Positions 43,039-55,600 of a stretch of 64,000 nucleotides of DNA are shown one piece after another. The stretch lies in assembly GCF_029227915.1 (NCBI RefSeq), contig NC_079877.1, forward strand, positions 12,151,351 to 12,215,350, read 5' to 3'. A program made the translations under genes and the position numbers. Origin of the DNA: Hydractinia symbiolongicarpus (taxonomy: Eukaryota; Cnidaria; Hydrozoa; Anthoathecata; Hydractiniidae). The first letter of the stretch is position 1, and every line of letters begins with the position of its first letter. The notes beneath the pieces were generated by a model that saw only the letters and a program-made list of their open reading frames with translations, had not been told where the DNA came from and ran no database searches.

Positions 43039-45872
43039 AAAACTGCATTTTTCTACTTTTAATTTTAGCCAGAGCTAGCTAAAGAGCTAGCTAGATAGTC
43101 ACAACACCATTATGAAGAAAATAATAAATACCAAACTGAATAAAGAATTTTAAAGGAATAAGAATATATAGCTCGCTTGTGTAAGTAGGATGCTACCTCG
43201 AAATATACGTTTGTAACTAGCCAAAATCATAAAATTGGTTTGTTTAAAATTTATACACACATACGTATTTAGAAAGAAGCCTACAAACCTCACACCATCA
43301 CTTCCAAACCAAAACGGCCTTTGTAAGCGTAGCCTGTTTTGTTTTCCGAATCTGTTTGGGAAATTCGTGAAAATTTGTTTCTGTGCAATTTGATTTTTTC
43401 CCCTGTTCGGAAAACCATTTACACTGTTGATTTCTTCTGATTTTTTTTCCGACCTAAAATCATAATAAAATCTATGTAAATTTTAATGTCAAAGCCTTTC
43501 CCAAAACTGAACAAATTGAGAAACGGACTGTCATCAAATCCTTTTTCGCGAAATTTAACTCTCGCGGGACATGCCAAGTTTAGCAACGTGAAAACATATC
43601 TTGCGAAAATCAAATTTAAGTTTCACAAAATTCTTGTTAAAATATCTTCCCGAAATATATTTCTGGATATCGCGAAAGTAAAGTCTTTCACATATTTACC
43701 CCTTCCCCTTGTCGCTTGTGTATTTGAAATATTTTTTAAGATATATGAGAAAGTTTTGTTTACTTTTGTAACGTTATCAAATCTGTTATTAAGATTGAAT
43801 ATAATATTTATGTGTGTGTATCATCAATTTCATATTACGCAATTAACAGATGAAAAAAAAGGGAAGAAACTTCGGTAAAAGTTTTTCATTTCTGGTTATG
43901 ATTTTTAAAACAATTCATCAATTTGTTTAGTAATAGCTTACCAGTCTCTTTAATAATAGCCGTATTTTGTCTGTGTGTCCGCGAAAGCTACGTCCCGTAC
44001 AGGAATCAAGAAATATTTATAACTAGTTATTTAAACCCGTGGAATAATCCACTTAAATATATTTTATTCGTTCGTTTTAAACGAAATCCCGCACAGATAT
44101 CCACTCAAAAATATTAAAATTTATTCTATGTTTTTTATCACAAAATCATTGGTTGTCAGTTTCATTTTAAAGACGCAAACAATGAAAACTTTTAAACAAA
44201 ATTGACAACTATAATAACAACGTTGGTTGCCTGTGACTTTACTCGTATAACAATTTATAACAAAGGACCCGTCACGGTAAATTTAAATCGCATGCAATAA
44301 AATTCCCAGCTAATAAAATCACTTTATTTTATCACATGAGTTGTTTTAGCTAAACAGCGAATTCATTGTTCTTTTCGTCAAAACGTTTTTTGTTAATTCC
44401 AATCAAGCGGGAATAAATGAAGCCAATATGTTATAACAGTAGACAATAGACACGTGCGTAAGGGAATAATAAAAATTAATTACCCGTGACTTTGTGTATT
44501 GAAGTTTACATCGTCACAGAAAGGTTTTTTATGAGAACAATAAAATAAATTAACCGTGACCTTTTTAAATCAAAAATTTTAAATCAATATGAAAAAGCAC
44601 ACAAAAGACAGAATAAAAAAAAGTTTAGCAAAAGTGACATGTTACTGCGGCTGTTTCTTTAGAAAAAACAACACGTCCACTTTGCCTGTTACAGACACAC
44701 GGAACTGGCGTATTATTATATAGATGCACACCAATACCAAATGCGATATATTTTTGTCCACTTTATTGTGACGGGTAAATTTAAAGGACGGGCGAGCCCG
44801 TGAATTATTCGGGTGTCTGTCACGCAAAATGGTAGCTTAGCTGCGCAAGTAGCGAGACGCATGCAATGTGGTATAAAAAGGCCGGACGAACCCGTGGATT
44901 TTTCCACGGGCTAACGACTAGTGATTAATAAGCGCCAATAAATCTGCAACAATGAATTCTCATATCAGGCCGATATTCAGCAAGGCAAAGTCGGAATCCG
45001 TAATTATTTAGTCGAGCTTGTGATTTTCGAATCGAAGCGGAGTCAAGTATAAACAAAGCAAGACTTAATAATTACGATATCCGATTTTACCGCGCTGAAT
45101 ATCTGTTTTATCATACACTATTGAAAAAGAACCATTATCTAAAGTGGCGAACCTCTCCATTTTTTATTATATTAATTTTGCTTTGTTTTTGTCTTCTTCG
45201 TCGTTCTTGTTTCTTGTTATTTAAGCTTCTTGTTATTTTAAGCTCTCAATCTAATTGCTTATCCTTTGTGTACTACAATCGAGAACAATTAAGAGTGGAG
45301 TGCGATATAATACATCCTTTGTTTGATAACTTTTTTTATTTAGTTTTAACTCTTTATCTGACTGACTTGCGTGTAGTTTTTTAAAGGAACTGTATATATA
45401 AACAAAATAAAGTGCCGCAGAGACTATCAAGTATCTCGAGCAGATATTCGATATCGGATCTGCTCAGACATTTGACTTTCGGCTAACGACTGCACGAATA
45501 TCCAAAAATATTCTGTCAGACGTTCCAGCCTGAGGTGCATGATAATAGAGATTAGTACAATCTCCTATCAAACATTAACCTCGACGGAATGGCGAAAATC
45601 ATACTAAAAATGTTTCATTAATGTCGTCTCGACCGTTGACTGACAGTTTTCAGTGAAGATAATTGTAACAGTTATCTGGTTTTGGTAAAAGTATGAAATA
45701 TGCACGAGTGCGAGACTTTTTATCAAGGGAAACACAATTGATGATGTGTTAATTATAATTTTTAGAATTTGATTCAAAACTTTTCACAGTTTTCATTTAT
45801 AACACAACTCCTACATTCATTTTCAGCATCTTTTTTTAGCATTGGGCAAAGACCTTGAAGATTTGGACTTAT
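43039..45872. repeat. 2.83-kb tandem repeat, unit 3
   Basis: Third copy, ending at GGACTTAT, where unique sequence (AGTTGTAAATGC) follows. It shares with unit 2 the lost start codon equivalent to 39382 and the ACAAAGGACCCGTC variant (unit 1: ACATAGGATCCGTC). Units 2 and 3 are therefore closer to each other than to unit 1. Confidence 0.9.
44023..44724 (-). mobile_element. Non-autonomous Helitron in repeat unit 3
   Basis: Same borders as in units 1 and 2: TC start at 44724 and CTAG end at 44023 on the minus strand. Confidence 0.75.
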
Positions 45873-46681
45873 AGTTGTAAATGCACGAAATAAAAGTTTA
45901 CGCAAACTTTAATTTATTTAACATGTTTTTATTTGGAGATTTGGTATGTCTAATTAGATTTTCGTTTGTTTGTTTTCTTTTTTGATACCCATTTACCAAA
46001 ACGTCGAAATCATGTTCTGACAAGAGCTTGAATGAAACTGGAGTTACAATGTCAGCTATGGCAACGTATTTTTACCGTTGGTTCAACATTGAAATGCCCA
46101 CCCGACGGTAAAGAATCTTGCTTTCTTAACTATGGTGAATCTATCTAGCATTTTGAAATTGATTAGAACCTACTCTATTCTAAAATAGTTTGAATATTCT
46201 AGTTGAGAAACAAAAGCGTTAAACAATGTTTAACTTTATTTCTTCCTAGGCCGAAACAGTCTAAATCACAACGTTCGTTTTTTAAAGAACCGAACCAATT
46301 AAAATTCAATTCAACTCGATGGAAAAGTTTGTCAAAATTGAATTTCAGTTTTTTATCGCGTTTTTCAAACTGAAATAGAGATATAGCTACCACCTCTTCG
46401 CTATCGTTTTGATTAAAATCGAAATATATCAAACACTGGTTGAATAAACCAAACGTGATTTTTAATTCTTCATTATTTCAATCTCACGTGAGATATAGAT
46501 AAAAATCACGTTTTTATATTGAGACTCATTGAGGAGTTTTATTAATAACGATTTTTTGAGGTGTGACCGCATTAACATTATTTAACAGAAACAAATTTTC
46601 ACGAAATTCCCAAACGATGATATATTGTGCTATAAACCTTCGCAGTGTTATACGGTTAAGTTAAAAACAACAGAAGGAAAA
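45873..46681. other. Upstream flank of the cadherin/EGF-type gene
   Basis: No gene supported. The minus-strand frame 46199-46432 has no start context or family feature. This region should contain the promoter and 5' leader of the gene starting at 46682; no specific element could be defined. Confidence 0.4.
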
Positions 46682-49600
46682 ATGCAAAGCAATTATCTGC
46701 TTGGTTATTGTTTGGTTTTTGTTAGTTTCAGAGGTTGCTTTTCATTCGAAGGTAATGAAAAAGTTCGTTCTGCATATCCTACTCCCTGGGTTAAATTGGT
46801 ATCTGAAACATCCGTTTTTGTTTCGATATAAATGTGATAAATCAAATGCCAATAAATTTGGAAAAGGCAGGAAATAATTGTTGGCAAGTATTAGGTTGAT
46901 TTTTTGGCTTGATCACAAAGATAACTTGAGTGATTGAAACATGCTACTTATAATCCTAGTGAAAATATTACTATTGCTTTGTACCTCTTTTTTTTGACAA
47001 TTTTATTTATTTACTTTATTTATAGTTTTATTTTATTTTTTCCGTTTATGCTGTCCTAAAACTAATTTTTTTTTTATTTACATGTATAAAAAATAGGTTT
47101 TAAATCAAATAGCTACCTGTCTTGAATTGTCTATAAAGTTTTTATTAAATCTCATTTACAACTTTCTTACAGAGCATTTCAAGCAACTTGAGGATCGATG
47201 TGATGACGTCAGTCTGTCTAAGGAATGTCCTTACCAACCATGCTGCGATTTCATTAAATTCTTTCCGTCTTCTGTTCGGCGTAGGATTCAAACAGTTACG
47301 GGTTGCACATGCAACAATGATTGTCAAAGGTTTGGTACTTTTTCCTTTTTATCCCCTGTTTAATTCATAGGCCAGAAAAATATTTTTAAAATTTGCTTTT
47401 GAATTTTCTAAAGTTAATTGTCGCCCTTTTAAACAGCCAGGTGTAGCTAAACGCCTATATATCAGTCATCTAGAGCTATATAAGAATCCATAAGAAGTCC
47501 TTAGCTGTAGAAAATTTATTAAAATCCACTCGTGGTACAATCATTTTTTTCGCAGACCGAGGATTTAAGATTTAAAAAAAATCCCTGTTAACGTGATATC
47601 CAGCTCAAATTTACATAATCCACGCTGTTTATAGATTCCTGTTTCATTCAAAGCTATCTATTGAATCATTAATTGCCATTAAGATCGTGGCAATATATTT
47701 CTAACAATGTTATCACCTTCAGTCACAATTGTTTGAATATTTAATATGCTGTAAAGATACCGACGTTTTCTGATGCACAAGCAAAGAATCGAAATGATTT
47801 GACACAAGAATTAAATTTTAAAGTATATGTTATGAATTCTGAGCGATTTATACTTGTGAAAATCAAAGTTTATTCATTGTGTTCAACTTCATTGAAAAGC
47901 AAAGGTGAATCATATAAAAATCACTAAATGATTGAACTCGCATATAAAAAACAAAAAAATTTTTCTGTAAATAAAACTGTTTGTTGACTAATTTTTGAAG
48001 TCATTTTTTTCCAAGACAAGCGCTATTTGATATCAAAAAATAAATGCAAAAAAAAAATATGCATGCAAAGAAGATTACAATTTTACTGCCAAATTTAAAC
48101 TAATAATAATCAGATATTGTATCTTCTTATATTTGAAGCATTTTGGTTCTTAATATAAAGCAAAAAAGCTAGAATCGGTAACAAATCTTAGCCGGCAAAA
48201 ATGGTCATTAGATATTTTGGTCATTAGAATAAATTAAGTAAAATTTTAATCAATAAAAAATATTAGTAAATGAGCCAAAACTTAGTCAATTTTTACCGAT
48301 CTATTTTACCAATAAATTATCGAACATTTTCCCTTAAAATGTTACCCACTTCTGGTTCCCACAGTATGTACAATTACAGAACACGATTGCTTTGAAAATA
48401 CGGTCGGTGTGTACAGAAAAAAGTATTAGGAAACGCTTTACAACAGAGGCATTCTTAAAGCTGATTTTTTTAAATGAATTTTACTAATTGAGATATTCAC
48501 CTGAAACTTACAGTGTAGTCTTTTCTTGTATAGAAAACGCATTTTGTGCAAACATGGCCGATGCGACAAGATCAGTGGTAAATGCATATGTGAAAATTGT
48601 TGGAGTGGTTCGCAGTGCGATCAATATAGTAAGTTCAGTTCACATTAAACTATTGTTTATCTTAATTTTAACATTTATTTATAAACCTATATGTATTTTA
48701 ACACAGAATAGCGAATGGTTTTGTAATAAGCCTATAATAGGCCCTCTTTGTATTCAAAACATCAACTAGATCGCACAAATGTGTAGGTTCCATGAACATC
48801 TTCTGACAAGTTTAATCACTCAATCTCCGAAATATGATCCCTAATTTGACTTGACTTCTCCTAAAATGACTCCTCAGTTATAAAACGCTATGAATAACTG
48901 ATAGCTATTTTCAACCTGTTTATACGAGAAATACGTAGCACTGATTGGCTAACACATTTTAACGATGGGCATTATAAAGCACGGTATAACTCATAGCAAC
49001 CAAAATTGTAGCTAAAATGTAAACAAATAACATTGCCGGAGAATCGTTAAAATATGGCTACATACATACAGACACAAAAATCAAGCTACAGTAAGTCCAC
49101 AATCTCGAGTCACTTCGCCAAAAAAACAGCAAGAAATGTGTTGATATTTTAAATTCACTGCGTTTTTAATATCAAATCGTAACGAAGAAGAATCTTCGTT
49201 TCTAAAACTTTTAAAACAATTCTATATATGGTCATTCTTATTTCCTTTTTTAAAAAATGAACCAATAAAATTTGAATCTAACGTTTTCTTTTTTTTAACA
49301 AAACCTGGTTTTTACAACCTTGTCACAAGTTAATCTCTATATAATAATCCTGGTTTTAACAAACAGTTAGTTGTTAGTTAATATCTATCTTTTCCGAGAA
49401 ATTTTCCGTTGGTCAGCGCATGAGCCTTGGGCGATATCATATTTAGTTTGTTAACGCACAGTACCGGGTAAAATGCATATTTCAGGATCGAAATATATTT
49501 CAGCGAGTGAAATATATTTCAGCCAGTGAAATATATTTCAGCCAGTGAAATATACGAGAACTAAAAAAAAAAAATAAAAAAAATATGACAATGCATTTCG

Positions 49601-52600
49601 AGAACAAGTGTGATAACTAGTTTGTCATATAAACCGAGCATAAATCATTGTAATTTGATATACTCGGATAATATTCATGTTAATTCAATACAAATTTGTT
49701 AAAGTGAAGGTAAACAATCGAATAAAACATTAAACTCTTGAAACGCGCCATAGACATATCCTCACTAATCTAAAGTCACAGTTAAACTTAAAGCCTCTAT
49801 GGTAAATAGCGAACTTCTTCTTAATGATTATATTGAAACAAAAGAATAATTGAAATGTGAATATTTATGATTGATTGTCATAGTTTGTTTCGCAAAATTA
49901 ACTTGTGTTTTTATGAAGAGAAGATTACCAAAAATTTCTTGTTTTTCAAGAGAACAATAACTTTATGAGCTTTTTTCACGCTATTTCAGTCAATCAGAAA
50001 AAAATATAAGCTGTTTGCACTGAAGAATTGAAAAATAAGTAAAAATTGCACTCCGTAGAAAACAAAAATATAGCATATATTTTGTGTAGATTAGCCAAGC
50101 ACGATGTGAGAAGAACTCTAACCATATGATAACAAGCAATACCACATGATATCGATTATATCAGAATACTGGTTATATTCACAAACTACTAAATAAAAGT
50201 ACATATTTTCTGAAAGCTAAATAAATATACTATCAATTAGTGTTTTTTTCTTTTTTACTTAAAATAATGAACAGGGAAGACGGTAAAAATCATCGAACAT
50301 CGTTTGTTCCATTTGCGAAATCTCCAGCATAAAAACCATAAAATTTTCTCACAATGTGTAGATCTACTTGAGCAATTTTTAAGGTTGAGCTAGTTTAGAA
50401 TTTATATCGAACAATTGCATTTCATGCTGCTCTGTTTTTTATACTGTGATAATATCCTAACAACAGTTTGAAAGCTTCACAGAACCAAAATATCTTAGTA
50501 TTGTCTCCATTTTCATAAGTGTTTTTACCTTTTAGCCAAAAAGACAGGGTTGTAGCTAGCAAAAATTTGTAATTAACATAAATTAAGTTTTATTGCAAAA
50601 AAAGTGTGAAAAGTGTTTGTTGTTTCGTATTTACGTTTTTTTTATCTTATTGCTTTCATAGTATTTTTTATTTAAAATAAATACTCTATGTTTTTTAAGT
50701 TTGCCAATGATATACGCAACGATTACGGTCCATTATTACTACTAACATAAAAAAAATGACGAAAAATTAGTTAGAATGTTTTTAAACGCTCTAGTAACAG
50801 TATTTTCATTAATTTTAAAATGACTAAAGACGTCACACAAAGAGGTTGAAGCATTTGTTTTTGGGAAGCATTCGGGGAGATTTAATTACACTGAGGGACT
50901 TACTATTGACCAGTAAAGTTTCCAAAGGTGGAAGAGTTAGAATTTCCAGGAAATCAGAATACACTACTACACAGGCATAACTAAAAATATACACGAATAT
51001 TCCATAATTTTTAACATGCATTTGTATTTCTTTTTCACTAAAGCAGGATCTCAATAGAATGTTTATATATAGTTACGTATTTCCTTTTTCCTTTTTCCAA
51101 ATTCATGAATTACAAACACTAATGAAGGCGTCATTTACTAAAAGTTTGATATAGTATAGTTCAAAATTACAGTCATTTTCTCCCGGCTCTTGTATGTTTT
51201 TCCACTAGATAGTCTTAAAAGAGATATAAAGGGTCACGTGCTACATAATATGTCACATTTTCAAATGGGTTTTATTTATACTAGATCAAGGATCTATTGA
51301 CACATAAGAAAAAAAGGCAGATGTGCAACAATCATTCGTTCTTTTGTTTTTATAGCTTTTTTTTACATAAAGATGTCCGAGATTTAACTGACAATGTGTG
51401 ATAATTTCAGCAAACAAAAACAAGCCCAAACTTTTCACTAAGAAGCTACGCGTCCACATTGAAAATGTGCAGCCACTCTACAAGCTATTCACGAATGTGA
51501 ATGCATATGACGAGGATAAGAGACTATGCTCAACACAAAAACACTGCCCTTGTGGAGACCTGGGGTATCGTTTACTTGAACCTTCAAATGTGTTTCACAT
51601 CGACCGAAGAAATGGTTAGTATAAGATCAACATTTTCGTTTTCAGATAATTTCTATATTCTTAGCTTTTTGACAAGATTAGAATTTTTCACCGTTATATG
51701 TTTTCAGGTGGATTGTCATTGAAGCAGCCGCCACAACTTCCTAAATATAATTTGATAGTCGGTGTTGCAAACGTAGGTGATAAATATCCTGACAATGAAA
51801 CGAAAGCATCATTGGAAGTTATTATAAATAACGTTTCGCTTGATCACTTAGCTGTGGTGCACCACCGGTCAAGAAGAACGGTAAGGATATTTTCCTCTTA
51901 AACTCTCTCATCTTCTTTCCAATTTAATAGCACCTTCACATCACATCATACGGTGGTACTGCAATCTTGGACAAAAATATAGAGAAAATCAGTTTTTCCT
52001 TTTTTTTTTCATATATGGACAAAAGTGTCAAACAATCAGTCCTACAGCCGGCAGGCTGCAAATTTGTACTTTTGCACGCACATAGGCCAGGCAGACAGCG
52101 TTAAGAAGTTACTACTCACTTTCTATAGCACGCCCTCAAACCGAAATAATCCACATCCACAGCAACAATTAGCACATTTTAAAGGAGAGGCGAACAAAAA
52201 ATTATTTCGTGGCAGCCAGAAAATAAATTTCAAGCGAGAGAAAAAAAATATAGATTTCTAAATCCTAAAATCTGCTGAGGTAGCTCCTAAAATCAAAAAT
52301 AAGATCTTTGACTTGAGATAAACAAGAATATTTTACGTTCTATAATAGCAACAGCATCTTGTAACCTTCGTTTAAACTTCTCTAAACTTAATAAATATCT
52401 GTTATTACCAACAACAATAGTGTTTTTCTCTGCTCCATAAGTCTATCTGATCTTCAAAACAAACACAGTCATCATGAACTTTAATTTGGCTGCTGTGCCG
52501 TGCACAGTTTGCCTCTCCGTTAAAAGATTGGATTTCGCCAGATAGCCTAAGTTGGATCTGAACATTGACAAGTGGACTTTAAAAGTTCAAAATGTGCGAA

Positions 52601-55600
52601 ATTCACAATTCGTTGTCTTGTCTGAACATATTTTAACCAGGATTGTAGGTCTATTCTATTTATAGGTTGCTTTGATAAGCCAAATAATTTTATTAATAGG
52701 TCACAGATGGTATATATGTTGCAATAACTCCATATTTGAATATGCCTTCATCTTACATTGATACAAACGACGAAGTTAAATTTCATATGCAACTTGTGTA
52801 CAACATCACAATGGGTGCAACTCTTTCAGCTACATTAACTGTCTCCAGTTCATTGCTTAAAGTAATCGATTGCAATGCAAAAGGTTGGCCCGTTTATCTA
52901 CACTTTGATGGGATCATGATAAAATCTAGTATTGAAGCTGGTTCGACATATAACGCTAATTTTACAACTAGGATAAAAGAAAACGTTCAGCCATACAGCC
53001 GTTTAATTGTAGATATTGAAGCTGTCTTCTTTTATACGGGCTTTGACTATGAAACTAAATTCTATAAGTCAACTCCGATTGTTCGCGCAGCTGTTCCATC
53101 GATAAAATTCGGAGAACTTATAGGGAACAGTAAGTATATATGCAATGCTCATTTCAATTATTCTATTCACGTTTGTACTTTACACAACTGTCTAAACTTA
53201 GCGACCAGTTTTGAACACCTTAACCATATTCCTAATGGGCCTTTTAGGGGCTCCTCAATGATGGGGGGGGGGCTGATTCGACCCCCTGCATAATTTCTAC
53301 AATTGTTTTCCGTTGGACTTGAAACTTACCACAAGTGTTGTCCAGGTATTAATAAACAATTTGGTGAGAAAAATTGATGATGCTAGCCTTTTTTTAGTGT
53401 TAATATTCGGTGACATGAAGAAAAAAGCACTAATTTTGAATTTCGTTAGTTGTTGTATAATTGCGATGAATTAAGTAAAGTATAAAGCATTTAAAAACAT
53501 GTAAAACCATTGCTTAGCAAAAAAAAATTATTTAGAATTTTCCTCAACATAAAAAAGTGTTGCCATGGCAACACTTTAGCATAATTTCAAAAAATCTTTT
53601 GGAAAGCTAAATAAAAGTTAGAAAAAGTCACCACATTTGAAGGTTAACTAAAGTAACTAAAGTTATTAAATAAAGTTGGAGAGGGGGCTGAATCAGCCCC
53701 CCCCAGCACAAATAAGGTTAAATCACATAGTTATGTAAAAAGCTTTAATCAAACATGTTTCAATGAAATTCTAACCATTTGATCTACTGTAGTTAGTCAA
53801 GGGTGACAGAAATTGCATATCTTCAATGACAACTAGACAATTCATAAACAATGTATGAAAAAGTAAGCTTATATAAAAAGCAAAGATACTGCGGATCTAT
53901 TATTTTATTAGGGGCGAGCGCCCATTATAAAGTTCAAATACTATTTCGTTAATGTAAAAAAAATCAAGAAGAATATCGAAAAGGATAACAAAAATTAGAA
54001 TAGGCATAGATACGTACGAAAATAAATAAATAATTTAATAATACTGTTTGCTTTAACCCTTTTCCGTCCGGGGGTGAGGGGAGGATTCCGTTCTTCCTCT
54101 CATTTCTTTATAAAAACTCTATTTTGCTATGCTGCAAGGTTATCAAACTTACTGATTTTTCATATTTATTTATTAGGCACCTGCGTGTCAAAAGTTTAGG
54201 TTCAATACGCCCCCACGCAACTTTATTTTAATAAAAGGAGTTAAATTCTTAACACATGATAAATCCGAGGTCCTATTATTCTTGGGCAACTTGAGACTTT
54301 AAAAAGAATGTGAAAATTCGCTCTACATCTAAAGTAATTGAATTTTAAGCAAATAGTGGTATTCCGGCCAAATTTCAAGCTTTCTATGACTGCCATAACA
54401 AAAATTTATTGGCACCATTTGGTTCCTTTTATGACGTATTATAAGTGTGGTAAGTTTGATTCAAATTGGACAAGCCTATAAATCCCGGACCGAATAAGCC
54501 TTAAACATATTTTACGTTCCGTGTTTTTTAATTTTTTAGATGTTAGCGTTAATGCTCAGTTTGTTATGACGATAGAAATCATATTGCCTTTGTTACCTGC
54601 CTTTACTTTGCGCTCTGAAATCACCACGGATATTGAAGATTATGTTTTCATGAGTATAGACAATGTTACAGTAAGCTTCATTGGCTCTGGTATAAAGTTA
54701 AATGGAAGTCAAGTAGTAAAGAATAGTTCAATTCAAGGATATGGAAATATAGATATTGTCAAAGGAGCTACAATTGATTTTGGCAACGTACAGGTAAGAA
54801 AGAAGTTTCAAACGCTACTTTTTAAACCTTGTAACTACACTTTGAATTAATATTATAGATTTCAAATGAATCAACTATTTCTCAAAGAACTATTCTTGTG
54901 TCGTGTGTTATCAAAGTCAATCCTCACCCAATGTTAATGGAAGGAAGTAGCCATTATATCGGTTTTGGTGTCCAAGCGGGACCAATATTTTTAGTAGCAA
55001 AGAATAAATCTGTTATAATTCAGGCAGTAAGTTGTTAATCTTAAAGTAATATTTTGTTAGCAGTCATTAAGCCCGCAGGTCCTTATATTTTCTTGCATCA
55101 CTAATTTTTTGCATCTTTCTCCGCCTTTTAGCACGATGTAATGATTTTTTCTGGATGAGGGTTATTACTATAATTATTATATTATAATGCTGTTTTTAAT
55201 TTAATGACACCTTGATTTCTTAAAAAATTCGCGGAAAGAATATAATATAAACTACCATTTTAAACAGACGGACAAAATAACAAAGTATTAATATAGAGGC
55301 GTTTTTTTGTCAGAATGCGGAACGAGATTTGTATTTGATGATGGAAAAACCTGCAAATAGATCCTCTTGGTTATTTAGTGGTGACAATGTGAATATAACA
55401 TACAAAATTGGTTATACAACAAATTCAATAGTTGCAGACAATCTTTTAGCAATTTTTTCAACGAAATATTTTCTTCTTACAAATGTATATCAATCTGGTG
55501 TTATTCCACCGTTTGGTTCAATCAATGCAACAGCGTACAAAGTTGATCTAGGCACCACACTAAAACAAGGTACACCTACGAAACGTTACATTAAATACTT

